Under the pieces are notes generated by a model that made no database searches, was not told the DNA's origin, and saw only the letters and a program-made list of their open reading frames with translations. From an uncultured Bacteroides sp. (GTDB lineage: Bacteria; Bacteroidota; Bacteroidia; Bacteroidales; Bacteroidaceae): 64,000 bases of DNA. This document shows, piece by piece, positions 27,967 through 38,700 of this stretch. The translations under genes and the position numbers were made by a program. Within the stretch, counting starts at the first letter, position 1, and every line of letters begins with the position of its first letter. Location of the stretch: positions 70,907 through 134,906 of the forward strand of contig NZ_URFY01000009.1 in NCBI RefSeq assembly GCF_900547205.1, in the 5' to 3' direction.

Positions 27967-28239
27967 ATTTATCGGTCTAAAAGATTACACAACGATTGTT
28001 TTTCTGGTTACTGTAACAGGAAGAGAGAAACGGTATAGCCCGATGACCGTCTGTACTCTCCGAAAGCTCCTGCGCAGAACCTATCAAGAGAATAATACTA
28101 CCCGCAGAACGACAGTGGATTTTCAAAGCCAACCTTTACCATTCCAAACGGATAGGATTACTCCGGTCGATTCTTCCACCCGTCAAAAAAGACGTGATGG
28201 ATAAATAACCATAATAACAGCTGCCAAAGTTATTAAATT
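27967..28239. other. intergenic region upstream of the kinase, no gene seen
   Basis: No coding region or clear Bacteroides promoter was recognised. The kinase promoter must lie here or in the decayed segment beyond it. Confidence 0.4.
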
Positions 28240-28446
28240 TTAAATGATTTCACACTTTATTTCTTCAATATAATACCCAAGAATGTAGAAATCATCTTCA
28301 GAAGCAGAAATCACCTGAATAAATCGCATATTTCCGATGGAAGATATATGCATTTCTCTGACTACTTTCCCATCACCCGTAAGGTAGAAAAGAATTAGAT
28401 ATTTGTTTGCAACATCATTTTCAAAAAAACGGTCCGATTTAGAAAG
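28240..28446 (-). pseudogene. C-terminal remnant of an unrecognised protein gene
   Basis: Read on the minus strand, about 66 codons end at a stop at 28,240. The sequence looks like real protein: 'GDGKVVREMHISSIGN' and 'ISASEDDFYILGYYIEEI'. It resembles the last blade of a beta-propeller. The frame is closed upstream by a stop and the following DNA to 28,705 gives no consistent continuation, so most of the gene is lost. The parent family is uncertain. Confidence 0.4.
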
Positions 28447-28705
28447 TCATTAGAAAGATAAATACTACCAAAATTAAGCATATATCTGACAAGCATGAGC
28501 CACGAGGAACTGTATGCCGAAGTGCGCAAGAACCTCATTGAAATATCGGCAAAAGCGAATATGTCCATGGATATCATTCCACATATTTATATTTTCTTTT
28601 GTCACATGATTGCCTGTTCCATTCATTCTGACATATCGGCTGATACCCAGACTTTCCACTTGACTTATTATAACCTTGTAGTCTAAATATAAATGGATAC
28701 TATTT

Positions 28706-29512
28706 TCAGAATCCCGGAGCACGAAGTTGCCAAAAAGCTACAGCAGCCGCAGCAGCGACATTGAGTGAATCAACACCATGCGACATGGGGATACGGACTA
28801 CATAGTCAGCTATAGCAATCGTTTCGTGCGAAAGCCCCTCTCCTTCCGTACCCATCACAATTGCTAATTTGGGTTCAGTTGTCAATATAGGATTATCAAT
28901 CGAAATAGAATCGTCCGTGAGTGCCATAGCTGCTGTGCGAAAGCCTAGTTTATTCAGATCGCTGAGAGAACCATCCATCCAAGTCCATGGCACAAGAAAA
29001 ACGGCCCCCATAGATACCCTGACAGCACGACGGTTTAGCGGGTCACAAGAATTGCGCGTCAGTAGTACCGCATCAATGCCAAGAGCGGCCGCCGAACGGA
29101 AAATAGCACCAATATTGGTTGTGTCAACAATGCCGTCTATCACTACGATACGCCGAGCTTCCCGACAAATATTTTCCATGCTACGTGGCACAGGACGACG
29201 CATCGCACAGAGAACACCGCGCGTCAGTACGTAGCCGGTCAACGTCGCAAGCAACTCCCTGCTCCCCGTATAAACAGGTATATCACCACAACGCTCAATG
29301 ATTTCGGCAGCATCTCCGATGATATGTTTATGTTCACATAAAATAGCCAAAGGTTCATAACCGGCATCCAAAGCCACTTTGATTACTTTGGGACTTTCTG
29401 CAATAAAAACACCTTTATCAGGCTCGATACGTTGACGCAACTGGGCTTCGGTAAGTGTACAGAAGCTCTCAACACCGGGGTGGGATAAAGATGATATTTC
29501 GATAATAGGCAT
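28706..29512 (-). CDS. TrmH-family (SPOUT) RNA methyltransferase
   Basis: This 268-residue 2'-O-ribose methyltransferase-like protein has an N-terminal substrate-binding part (about 1-105). The SPOUT domain follows, with motif 1 'IVDTTNIGAIFRSAAALGID', motif 2 'LAIVMGTEGEGLS' and motif 3 'RIPMSHGVDSLNVAAAAAVA'. These build the trefoil knot that binds SAM. The target (23S rRNA or tRNA) cannot be told from sequence alone. It stands alone on the minus strand. Confidence 0.93.
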   Translation of the reverse strand: MPIIEISSLSHPGVESFCTLTEAQLRQRIEPDKGVFIAESPKVIKVALDAGYEPLAILCEHKHIIGDAAEIIERCGDIPVYTGSRELLATLTGYVLTRGVLCAMRRPVPRSMENICREARRIVVIDGIVDTTNIGAIFRSAAALGIDAVLLTRNSCDPLNRRAVRVSMGAVFLVPWTWMDGSLSDLNKLGFRTAAMALTDDSISIDNPILTTEPKLAIVMGTEGEGLSHETIAIADYVVRIPMSHGVDSLNVAAAAAVAFWQLRAPGF

Positions 29513-29573
29513 ACTATTATTTAGAATTTTCGATTAAACATATAATCACTCTATTAGCTACATAAGGAGTCAT

Positions 29574-30605
29574 TTAATAAATTGCTACTTTTATGACATT
29601 ATCCAGCTTATTTTCAAAAATACGGTAAGCCTCCTCAATCTCATCTAATGGAAACTTATGCGTAATCAGAGGCGTAGTATCTATCATACCTTTCTCGATA
29701 AGACTGAGAATTTCAGCACAATCGGAGCCATCCACTCCACCGGTTTTGAAAGTCAGATTCTTGCCGTACATATCAGGTAGAGGAAGAATTTGAGGTTTGT
29801 CGTATAGGGCAACTACGGTAACAATAGCATTAGGACGAGCACATTCCCAAGCCAAACGAAAACTATCTTCACTCCCTGCTACTTCCAAAACAACATCGGC
29901 CCCACCATGGTCGCTATTCTTAAGCACAAAATCCTTGCAGTCTTCAGGTCCTGTCACCAGCACATTCGGATAATGTTCTCGGACAAAACGAATTCTTTCA
30001 GTAGATCTTTCACAAATAATGATACGCTTGGGATGCTTCAGCAATGTGCAAAGCAATGCGCAAACACCGGTAGGACCGGCGCCGATAATAAGAACAGTAT
30101 CGTCCTCAGAGATCTCCGAGATACGGGTTGCCCAAAAACCTGTTGCAAGTACATCGCCCACAAACAAAGCTTGTTCATCACTAACTGTATCAGGAATACG
30201 GTTAAGCCCCTGATCTGCATAAGGAACTCTAACATATTCCGCCTGACCACCGTCAATGCGGCAGCCTAAAGCCCAACCACCGTTAGGGTCAGTACAGTTA
30301 TTGACAAATCCCTGCTTGCAAAAGAAACATTCTCCGCAGAAAGTTTCGACATTCACAGTTACTCTATCTCCGCGCTTGACCGAGGTGACATCAGACCCTA
30401 CTTCTTCTACAACGCCCACCATCTCGTGCCCGACTGTCGTTCCGGGTACGGCACGTGGCACACTGCCGTGCTTGATATGAAGGTCACTGGTACAAATACT
30501 GCTAAGAGTCACGCGCACGATTGCATCCCGTGAATCTATTATTTCCGGTTTCGGCTTCTCCCGTAATTCAAATTTTCCGTATTCAACGTATGTGTATGTA
30601 AGCAT
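29574..30605 (-). CDS. zinc-dependent alcohol dehydrogenase family protein
   Basis: This 343-residue medium-chain dehydrogenase has catalytic zinc ligands in 'CTSDLHIKHG' and 'GHEMVGVV'. The structural zinc site is the four-cysteine group in 'CGECFFCKQGFVNNC', and the NAD(P)-binding glycine motif is 'IIGAGPTGVCALL'. The start at 30,605 (MLTYTYVEYGK) is preferred over a longer frame from 30,647, which begins only 4 bp after the end of mcrC. The substrate is unknown; family members oxidise alcohols, sorbitol-type polyols or threonine. Confidence 0.9.
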   Translation of the reverse strand: MLTYTYVEYGKFELREKPKPEIIDSRDAIVRVTLSSICTSDLHIKHGSVPRAVPGTTVGHEMVGVVEEVGSDVTSVKRGDRVTVNVETFCGECFFCKQGFVNNCTDPNGGWALGCRIDGGQAEYVRVPYADQGLNRIPDTVSDEQALFVGDVLATGFWATRISEISEDDTVLIIGAGPTGVCALLCTLLKHPKRIIICERSTERIRFVREHYPNVLVTGPEDCKDFVLKNSDHGGADVVLEVAGSEDSFRLAWECARPNAIVTVVALYDKPQILPLPDMYGKNLTFKTGGVDGSDCAEILSLIEKGMIDTTPLITHKFPLDEIEEAYRIFENKLDNVIKVAIY

Positions 30606-30650
30606 AATATTCTCATTGTTAATTAATAACTCTATTCCACAAACCAATAG

Positions 30651-31697
30651 TTATAGAGTTCGTTCTAGAAATCTATCTAACTGTTTCTTGATATTCTCAA
30701 AATCCTGATTCAAATCAAGTGTCCTGTAATATATGATATTTCCATCCCTAAATGTCGTCTGCCCATCAGGTGTTATATCTTCTTCTGTCTTGGCATACAA
30801 CAACATTCCATCCACGTTCCCCGCATGGTTAACATCATAATTCATTACATAAGAATGAATTTGATACAGGTTATTAGAATGAATAGTTCTTTTGTCAAAT
30901 TGACATTGCATTGATTTACTATAATACTTAGTATCAATAATCAGTGTTCGCTCCTTAAAAGTCAACATTATATCCGTCCGCATTATAGGAAGAATACTGG
31001 AAGTCGACTGTTCTTTATCAATATTCCAGTCTATTTGAGTAGCCTTTGCTTTTAATTCCGGATAATGTTTCCTGTAATACTCCAAAACAAACTTCTCGTA
31101 AAGCCTGCACATATGTTCATCGGAAAAATCTCTCATTTTATATGTACCTTTTTCCGTAGTCATCAACATCCCATCGAGAATAAAATAACAAACATACAGA
31201 AGCATCTGATAAGTCTTGCAATTTCTATCAAAGCGCATAGTAGTCCAGTTTATCGTCAGTATATCAATGACTTCTACATTACTAAAGAAAAGCATAAGAC
31301 GTTTCAAAGAAGCTTTCCTGTTCGATCCGACTTTCGGATGTTCCAACAAGAATTGAACAGTCGTTTTTAATATCTGATTAAACTTGTTATTCTCCGATAA
31401 TTCATCATACTCACAATCTATTTTCTGCTGCTTCCGCATCAAGTTATTGATAGTACCATTTATATCAAGCTTACCTTTCAATGTGGATAATGAACCATGA
31501 CAGGAAATGTATTCTTTATGTAACCCCTGCTTAAGTTGATAAGAAATGCCACGAACAAGAATTTCAGCAAATAAATCATGAATCTCATCAAATTCTTCAC
31601 CAGCAATTTCTTCATAGTTGTTCTGCCTAAGCTCTTGAAAAGCATAAGTCAGCATATAGTAGATATTGCGAATGAATATACCTTTGTCTATCGTCAT
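30651..31697 (-). CDS. mcrC: McrC-like subunit of a modification-dependent restriction system
   Basis: This 348-residue McrC-family protein has the PD-(D/E)xK nuclease fold toward the C-terminus. The expected acidic and lysine residues are in 'MRTDIMLTFKERTLIIDTKYY': the Asp of 'RTDI' and the Asp/Lys of 'IDTKYY'. The N-terminus, 'YMLTYAFQELR', is typical of the family. It overlaps mcrB by 4 bp. In such systems McrB assembles as a GTP-driven ring on modified DNA and McrC cuts. Confidence 0.92.
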   Translation of the reverse strand: MTIDKGIFIRNIYYMLTYAFQELRQNNYEEIAGEEFDEIHDLFAEILVRGISYQLKQGLHKEYISCHGSLSTLKGKLDINGTINNLMRKQQKIDCEYDELSENNKFNQILKTTVQFLLEHPKVGSNRKASLKRLMLFFSNVEVIDILTINWTTMRFDRNCKTYQMLLYVCYFILDGMLMTTEKGTYKMRDFSDEHMCRLYEKFVLEYYRKHYPELKAKATQIDWNIDKEQSTSSILPIMRTDIMLTFKERTLIIDTKYYSKSMQCQFDKRTIHSNNLYQIHSYVMNYDVNHAGNVDGMLLYAKTEEDITPDGQTTFRDGNIIYYRTLDLNQDFENIKKQLDRFLERTL

Positions 31698-33427
31698 TTT
31701 ATCAGGCTCAATAATTTGTCCGTTTCTTCTTTGAATTTCTTATCATTGTCAAACCAATATTCTCGCAGCATAGGGGCAATATCATATTCAATCACATTTT
31801 CAAGCCATATGTTATCAATAGATTTCTGATTACAGAAATAACTATGACCAATACAAAAGCCTTTTCCGAGTGAATCATCTTTAGCAATCTCAACATTCAG
31901 AGCTTTGATGGCATCAATCACCTTATCAAATGTTTCACAATCAAGACCCTCCTGATACTTTTTGAAACCATCCGATTCAAACCCCGGCACCATATCAAAG
32001 AAACTAAACCGACGACGTAAGGCGTAGTCAATCATAGCCAGACTACGGTCGGCTGTATTCATCATACCTATGATATAAAGATTCTCCGGGACAGAAAAAT
32101 ACTCATCATTATATGCAAGACGGATTTGATGTTCTTCACCCCGATAATCGTTTTCAATAAGCATCAGTAACTCACCAAAAATCTTACTCATGTTTCCTCT
32201 ATTAATTTCATCAATAATAAAGAAATACTTCTTATCCGGATCGCTTTGAGCTTTCCGGCAGAAATTATAGAACACCCCTCGTCTAAGTTCAAAAGCACCA
32301 TCTTCTTTTGGTTTATACCCCATCACAAAATCCTCGTAGGAATAATTTTGATGAAATTGAATGAACTCTACTTTAGTTCTATCTTCTTCTCCTATAATAG
32401 AATAAGCCAGACGTTTAGCCGAATAGGTTTTACCAACCCCCGGAGCACCTTGTAATATAATATTTTTCTTTGCCAGCAATAGACTTCTCAACTTATTATA
32501 TTCTTCTGACTTTATATATACATCATGCAGAAAATTTATCTCGGAATATTGAGGATTATGCTTAGGATTCTCACCACGTATTAATTTCATTAATATGCTA
32601 TACTCATCTTTTGTCAATTTGAAAAACGAACCGTTCTTATTCTTCAAGAATTCCATGCCGCTTAATTCCGGTGTATCCTTTATCACTGAATAATCAACAG
32701 GATTCAGCAAACTTTCAGTCTTTTTGAAATATATTTTTTGCCCATCAGCCGATTTGACTATTTCTGCAATCGCTACTACCTGTTTAACAGGAGTAGCTTC
32801 ATAGCCAATAACAATATCCCCTTCTTTAGCATCAATAAAATTTTGGAATATCCTTCGTTGATTCCCACTATCATTATAAAGAGTATAGTCCTGTATTTCA
32901 CCAACCGGAGCTTTTGAAAAGCTCCATATTTTAGGACTAGCCACAAGCCACCAATATTGCTTTTGAAGCTTAACTTCAAATAGTTTCTCCAAAGATTTCA
33001 CATAATCCGGATACTTAGTAATATCAGTCAAGGTCTTTTGGACATTCTTACCAATAGTTTCCCATTCTCCAACGTGAGTCCATTGCATTTTACGAACATT
33101 CTTAAAATCAGGAAAAGATTCATTAAACGCATAGTCGCTTTCCACAATACCACGCCCTATTATTTGACTCTGCCCTTTCTTGACTATAACTATATCGCCT
33201 ACTTGCATCTCATGGGCAAACTCCCATAATGCCAGACTATCATTTTTAAACGAAGCCTCCGGCTTGTCATATATTTCCTGCAACCTAGTAGCCATTTCTT
33301 TCTTTGAAGAGTAGTCCAAAAGGTTACCCATTTCATCCCAACCAATACACATTATATTTTGAGACATACATACATCCCACTTAGATGCATTCTCGCCCGG
33401 AGCGTATAACCAAGTCTTATGTTTCAT
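31694..33427 (-). CDS. mcrB: McrB-like AAA+ GTPase with two PUA-like reader domains
   Basis: This 577-residue protein has three parts. Residues about 1-150 are PUA-like ('WLYAPGENASKWD', 'GDIVIVKKGQSQIIGRG'). Residues about 172-300 form an EVE domain ('YWWLVASPKIWSF', 'GDIVIGYEATP'). The rest is the McrB AAA+ domain: Walker A 'GAPGVGKTYSAKRLA' near 326, Walker B 'YFFIIDEINRGNMSKIFGE' near 405, then 'MNTADRSLAMIDYALRRRF'. E. coli McrB has a different N-terminal reader, so recognition here is probably of another modified base. It is the first gene of the two-gene mcrBC operon. Confidence 0.92.
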   Translation of the reverse strand: MKHKTWLYAPGENASKWDVCMSQNIMCIGWDEMGNLLDYSSKKEMATRLQEIYDKPEASFKNDSLALWEFAHEMQVGDIVIVKKGQSQIIGRGIVESDYAFNESFPDFKNVRKMQWTHVGEWETIGKNVQKTLTDITKYPDYVKSLEKLFEVKLQKQYWWLVASPKIWSFSKAPVGEIQDYTLYNDSGNQRRIFQNFIDAKEGDIVIGYEATPVKQVVAIAEIVKSADGQKIYFKKTESLLNPVDYSVIKDTPELSGMEFLKNKNGSFFKLTKDEYSILMKLIRGENPKHNPQYSEINFLHDVYIKSEEYNKLRSLLLAKKNIILQGAPGVGKTYSAKRLAYSIIGEEDRTKVEFIQFHQNYSYEDFVMGYKPKEDGAFELRRGVFYNFCRKAQSDPDKKYFFIIDEINRGNMSKIFGELLMLIENDYRGEEHQIRLAYNDEYFSVPENLYIIGMMNTADRSLAMIDYALRRRFSFFDMVPGFESDGFKKYQEGLDCETFDKVIDAIKALNVEIAKDDSLGKGFCIGHSYFCNQKSIDNIWLENVIEYDIAPMLREYWFDNDKKFKEETDKLLSLIK

Positions 33428-33553
33428 AATTTAAATTTTAGCTTCATTAAAGGACAATCACAATACCAAGACTCCACATTTATTCCATCCATAGATATCT
33501 CATAGCACCATCACCTATTTGTTTGTACGCATTTTACAAAGGAAAACTCACCT

Positions 33554-34780
33554 TCAATTATCCCTTCCGCAACACTTCTTATACTTCTTCCCGCTCCCAC
33601 AAGGACAAGGATCATTTCTTCCCACACGCTGACTGGAGAAAGTTTCGCGATACAGTTCTCCCAATCTAGCTTGCAAATCGGGAGCAATATCCATACCGGC
33701 AGCTTTCATATTAGCCCCGGCAACTAAACGTGGAGGAGTTGCAGCTCTGTATTTATTTAACAAGACGGAAGCTTCTGCCGGAGAATACCCCTTCAAGAAC
33801 CAGCGCGGACAGTGGCTAAGATAATCAGAGTACATCCCTATAGCTTCCTGAACCTCATTTATGGACAAGGCTAGTGTATCAATAAATGGAAAAATAATAG
33901 ATATTTCATTATCCTTTATCTGCGACTCATACCACAAGTGATGCAAAATCGGAACTATTTTATTTTCTGCTAATCCTTGCTTGCTCTTCATGAAATTCTT
34001 CAACTTCTCAAGACAGGGGTTGCCTACGGAAACAAACGGCAAACTGCCAGCTTCAAAAACTTCTTCTGCCGTAAACTTTCTGAAATACACCGCCTCAGGA
34101 TGTTCATAAATTTCCCTATCTAGCTTTTCTATATCCGATAAAAAAGGAGAGCGTACATAAGGCGTTGAATTAAATTGGTCAACCATCTTAAATGTATATT
34201 GGCGAAGCAATATTGAATTATCTAAAGTGTGGGATATTTGTCCACTAATTTCAGAGTCCTTCAAATACTCTTTCAACAACTTAATCATTTCCGCTAAAGG
34301 TAGAAGCCCGTACAGATTAATAATGCCAAGCATATATTGCTCAATCAAATGATGAGTTTTCAACTCTTGAGAGTTCAAAAGGTTATCTACATGAGGAGCG
34401 ATCGATTCGCGCAGTTCATCACACATCATGTAACGGATTTTCCCTTCCTTTACATAATCGTAATCAGATATTACCAGAGTAAGTGATTCCAATGCGGTAG
34501 TCATACTAGCATAAGAAGATTCTATATATGTATTAGGTCCCGCATTAACCAACTTCTGGAGTATCGTCAATTCATAGCGTGTCAACTGGGGAAGCCAAAT
34601 ATCCGGATCTGAAAGGATAGCATCAGCCAGACTTTCCGCAAATTCGTTTTTACGTAGTTTAGTAGGGATTGATACACCTAACAGAATAGCAATTTCTTTT
34701 AAATCTTCCTTTGTGTTTATTATCAAGCCTGACAAAAATTTCGCTGATGAGCGAAACTGTTCCGATTTACAATATATCAT
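33554..34780 (-). CDS. SEC-C motif protein of unknown function
   Basis: This 408-residue protein ends with a SEC-C zinc motif ('RNDPCPCGSGKKYKKCCG'). The rest is helical and not recognised. Similar SEC-C proteins are often found near phage-defence genes, but a defence role is not shown. A TATATTTG box on the minus strand (34,807-34,814) lies upstream, so it has its own promoter between mcrBC and Wadjet. Confidence 0.75.
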   Translation of the reverse strand: MIYCKSEQFRSSAKFLSGLIINTKEDLKEIAILLGVSIPTKLRKNEFAESLADAILSDPDIWLPQLTRYELTILQKLVNAGPNTYIESSYASMTTALESLTLVISDYDYVKEGKIRYMMCDELRESIAPHVDNLLNSQELKTHHLIEQYMLGIINLYGLLPLAEMIKLLKEYLKDSEISGQISHTLDNSILLRQYTFKMVDQFNSTPYVRSPFLSDIEKLDREIYEHPEAVYFRKFTAEEVFEAGSLPFVSVGNPCLEKLKNFMKSKQGLAENKIVPILHHLWYESQIKDNEISIIFPFIDTLALSINEVQEAIGMYSDYLSHCPRWFLKGYSPAEASVLLNKYRAATPPRLVAGANMKAAGMDIAPDLQARLGELYRETFSSQRVGRNDPCPCGSGKKYKKCCGRDN

Positions 34781-34884
34781 AATCTTTCTTTATTTACTTT
34801 TGCCTACAAATATAGTTCTTTTTCTGTTTAAATAATAGTTGAATCTAAAACAATAAAGTCGCATAATAACAATTTAGCAATCTA

Positions 34885-35757
34885 TTATTCCTGATTCGGA
34901 TGAGGACGAATGATATACCCTTCTTGTTCATAACCACGCCTGTATTTATGAATCAATTCAACAAGTGGACGGATACGCTTATCCGTGATAATCATTTTCC
35001 CGAATCGCTCGTATTGTCTGTCGTACAAAATGCAATTTCCTTCAACAAGACGTGCTTCTATATCCGCAGGGATAAAAAATTCGGCACGATTGCCGAGATA
35101 AGCATAAAATTCCGTCAGATAAATAGACACGCCCGCCAAGTCGAAGTCTCCGTAATGAAGGTAGCGGTTGGGAATCTTCTGCAACCAAGAGCGTAAATCT
35201 TTCGACTGAGGATAGCGGGATACAAAGAGTACCTTCATCCCCTCAAAGAGATATCGTTGCACATCAACCGATTGAAAATTCTCTCCATTTTCTATACCAA
35301 CCACTACAACATCCTCCGGAATACGGAAATGTTCATAATCTTCAATAAACAAGGAAATTCCTTTTATCGGTTGAACAATAAAAGGTTCACCACGTAAAGT
35401 AGCCTCTACGGGTATGACACTACGCACCAAAAATCCTTTGAAGACACGTATATTTCCCAATTTGGAGTTTCCCAACGCCTGTACTTGTTCAGAGCGAGTC
35501 ATCTCAGTTTCGCATGATTTCACTTCAATCCATCGTTCCAGATTTTCAATTCCATATCGTTGAGACAAATAAGTACGAAGCCCCTGCTCGTCGGACAACC
35601 GATAAACTTTGTGCATACCACGACTGGTAAAAACCAGAATCTCTTCATTCAGTAGTTCTTGTGCCATTACATTCGAAAACTGACTTCCACCTATTCTTTT
35701 ATCAACCAACAGTTTCCGTATTTTCCGTGCTAACGACAACGATAATGTTTCTTCCAT
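34885..35757 (-). CDS. jetD: Wadjet JetD, TOPRIM nuclease subunit
   Basis: This 290-residue protein starts immediately after the jetC stop codon. The C-terminal TOPRIM fold is visible: the acidic motif 'VVVVGIENGENFQ' near residue 155 and the D-x-D motif 'YLHYGDFDLAGVSIY' near residue 205. JetD cuts circular DNA after the JetABC complex has extruded it as loops. It is shorter than the better-known JetD proteins (about 400), mainly in the N-terminal arm. The identification rests on operon order plus TOPRIM motifs. Confidence 0.85.
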   Translation of the reverse strand: MEETLSLSLARKIRKLLVDKRIGGSQFSNVMAQELLNEEILVFTSRGMHKVYRLSDEQGLRTYLSQRYGIENLERWIEVKSCETEMTRSEQVQALGNSKLGNIRVFKGFLVRSVIPVEATLRGEPFIVQPIKGISLFIEDYEHFRIPEDVVVVGIENGENFQSVDVQRYLFEGMKVLFVSRYPQSKDLRSWLQKIPNRYLHYGDFDLAGVSIYLTEFYAYLGNRAEFFIPADIEARLVEGNCILYDRQYERFGKMIITDKRIRPLVELIHKYRRGYEQEGYIIRPHPNQE

Positions 35758-38700
35758 TTACGTATTATTTTGATTGTAAGTCAACAACGGAACCACCTGC
35801 GTATTCGAGCGTCCGTCTTTACTCAATAAATAAGTATACCGATAGTCCTCCACATTGTATGTGGTAGGCGAACTGTTCACCAGCAGAATATTCCGACAAT
35901 TAGCAAAGTCCAGAATCCCCTTCACATTATTGGGATGCAACTTTCCTATTTCATCCATCATGCAGTGAATCTTAAAGTCGCCGAACTTACGGGATGCCTT
36001 TTCCTTAAACACATTAATCAGCATTATATTCACCATCGCCTTCACCAGAATATCCGTACCGTCAGAGCCAACATTGGCAATCTTTTCTACCCAGCCCGTA
36101 TCGTTATCATTTTCTTTCACGCGAAACTCCAACTTAAACGTATCGGCAAGCGCCAAACGCTTACGTCCCGGTTCATCAAGCAAATATCTCATAAACGACA
36201 ACAAATGGCGTACAGCCGTAGCATTGACATCCTCGCGTGTAGCTTGCGAGAATAAATCGACTTGCCCCATATTAAATTCATTGTCATCATTGAACTGCTT
36301 AATCTCCAAAAGCAGTTGCATTAGTTTGTCACTGCTTTGCAAAGGCCGCAAAGCTATTTCTTTAATCACTCCGGCAAAGTTGCGTTCGTTAAAGTCGTCA
36401 TTAATATCTTTTATCGTCCTGTTGATTTCGCTCTCATTGCGCGTAAGGTCGCCTACCTCTTTTGAGATGCGCCGGAGAATGTCTGTATACCGTTCGCTGA
36501 TATGCTTCTGATATTCAGAAATCTTATCATTATCGACGAACTCACACAGGTTGGAAGCAAATTCACAATAATCCTGTTCACAGGCAAATTCCGTGCGGAA
36601 ATGGAAGGTATTCTTAGATGAGAAGTTACCTTTGAACAGCGTTACCACTTTCTTAAATTCATCCGCTTTTTTGATAGTAGAAATGATGAGCGATTTCAGT
36701 TCTTCAACAAGATAGTTGCAACTCTTGCGAGTCGGCTTCTCTCCGATTTCAGTCAGCTCCGGTGGACTGAACGTCTCGTCTTTACGAAACATATCTACCT
36801 TATGCAGCCCCTCTTCCAAAGCAGCCAACTCTTTTTTAACCTTGTCCAATTTATCATCCGTTTCGCTAACCTGCGACAGATGTTTTTCCTTCCTTTGGGC
36901 AAAACGTTCAGTGAGTGCAGCCAGTTTCGTTTCCAGTTCCTTTTTACGATTGCGTGCAACCGGTTCTTTATCAAGAAACTCTTTCTTATCTTTTTCATAA
37001 AATAGAGCTTCCGAACGATATTTGTTGATATACTCCAACTCTTTATTAATCTCAGCTAGTTGCCTATCATACTTTCGGATAGTTGTGATGTCAGCACCTT
37101 TCCCATTCAGTTCGTTCTCCTGCACCTGTTTCAATTCACTCTTCCACTGTAGCATTTGTTTTTTCAGTCGCTCTATATCCCGACGAACTTCAACCCCATA
37201 CCGTTCTTGCTCATCGTGAAGTGCCGTTTTGGCGTCATTGTAAGACTTCTGACACGTTTTCAGTTGCTTGTCACGCTCAGAAAGCAACTTCTTCTTTTCC
37301 TCCGTGATTTCATAAATCCTGTGGGCCGTCTCATCCAATTTGGTTTTCAATTCTTCCGTACGGCTGTGCTTCCATTCCTCTTCTTTAGTCTTCCAAGAAG
37401 CGTTATCAGCTTGTAAAATCTTCAGCTTCGCAGGGATTTGCAGCCGTTCGGCCTCCATCAAGTGCTGCTTCTCCGACAGTCCACGTATGTGTTTAGAGTA
37501 TTTCTTTTCTAGGCCGGTAGTTGCTTCCGCTATTTCTTCCATCAGACGATTCAGACATTCAGTATGTGACTGGCAAACAGTTTGTAACTCCTCCCGCTCC
37601 CGCTTCATTTCTTCGGGAGAACGAACAGAGCGGTCTATAGCAGCCAGATTGAGCGAAATACCGAATAAAGTATTCTCCTTACCATCTGCCAACTGAGGAT
37701 TCAACTCATTATTATACAACACTTGCTCTTCGTCCGCCACCTTCCCGATTGTTTCCCGCCAATCGGCCTTGTTCTGTTCCAACCACTCGCAAAGAGATCC
37801 TTTTCTTTTTTCAATCAACGCATCGAGTGTCCGAATCTTATTCTCAATCTCAGCCCTATCTTTGCGCACTGCATCCATCTTCGTTTGAAACTCCCATTCC
37901 ATTTCTTTCCGTTTCCATTCACCTTCACTCCTCAACCTACCTGCTTCCAACTGTTGTTGGCGGATGGCAAGTTCCAGTTCTTCATCCTTTTTCCGCCATT
38001 CACTGATACTCGCTTCGCAGTCTTCCATCTCTTTCAGGTAGGGACGTTCGTAAGAAATCTTCTGAATCCGGAGCTGACATTGCGCCTGCTCGTCACGCAA
38101 CTGCTGCATACGGTTATCCACTGTCCGGATACGTTCATCTTGCACCATCCTCACCTGTTCTTCTTCCGCACGAAGCCGCTGTATCAGTTCCTCCTGCTTA
38201 CTTGCAATTTCTGACTGTTTTACAAGCATCTGAGCCTTCCTAGTGTTCTCTGAACTGCGAAAATCAGCTTCCAGCTTGTCGAAAAGCAGACGATACCTTC
38301 CCAATATGTCATCAAACGCTTTTGTCAGTTCGATTTTCATTCCTTGTATCTGTTCCTGCTCCTGCATCAGGTTTTCTTCACGTGCTACACGTCTGATAAT
38401 TTCTTCAATTTGCATCTCCTCATAATGCGCCCGTTTGCTGCGCACTTGTTTCAAGAACTCATTTACCGCTCCTGTTTCCCCATTCAACGCATCACGTTCT
38501 TTACCATATTTTTCCTGCAACTCAGAGATAAGCCGCAACAAACGCGTACGTTCATATTCCTCTTTCGTTATTTCTTCCTTCACCAGCGGAATTGTCTCGA
38601 ATGCCTGCTTCTCTGCATAGTTCAGCTCGGCACGTCTTTCGTCAATCTGCTTGCGCGTATAAATCAAATCACGATAGGAATTCATCACTTTTTCCGCCAT

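Noticed and set aside
28395..28722. Two short minus-strand frames upstream of the kinase
   Set aside because: They lie over a decayed segment, have no family likeness and no ribosome site. Only the C-terminal remnant at 28,240-28,446 looks like real protein.
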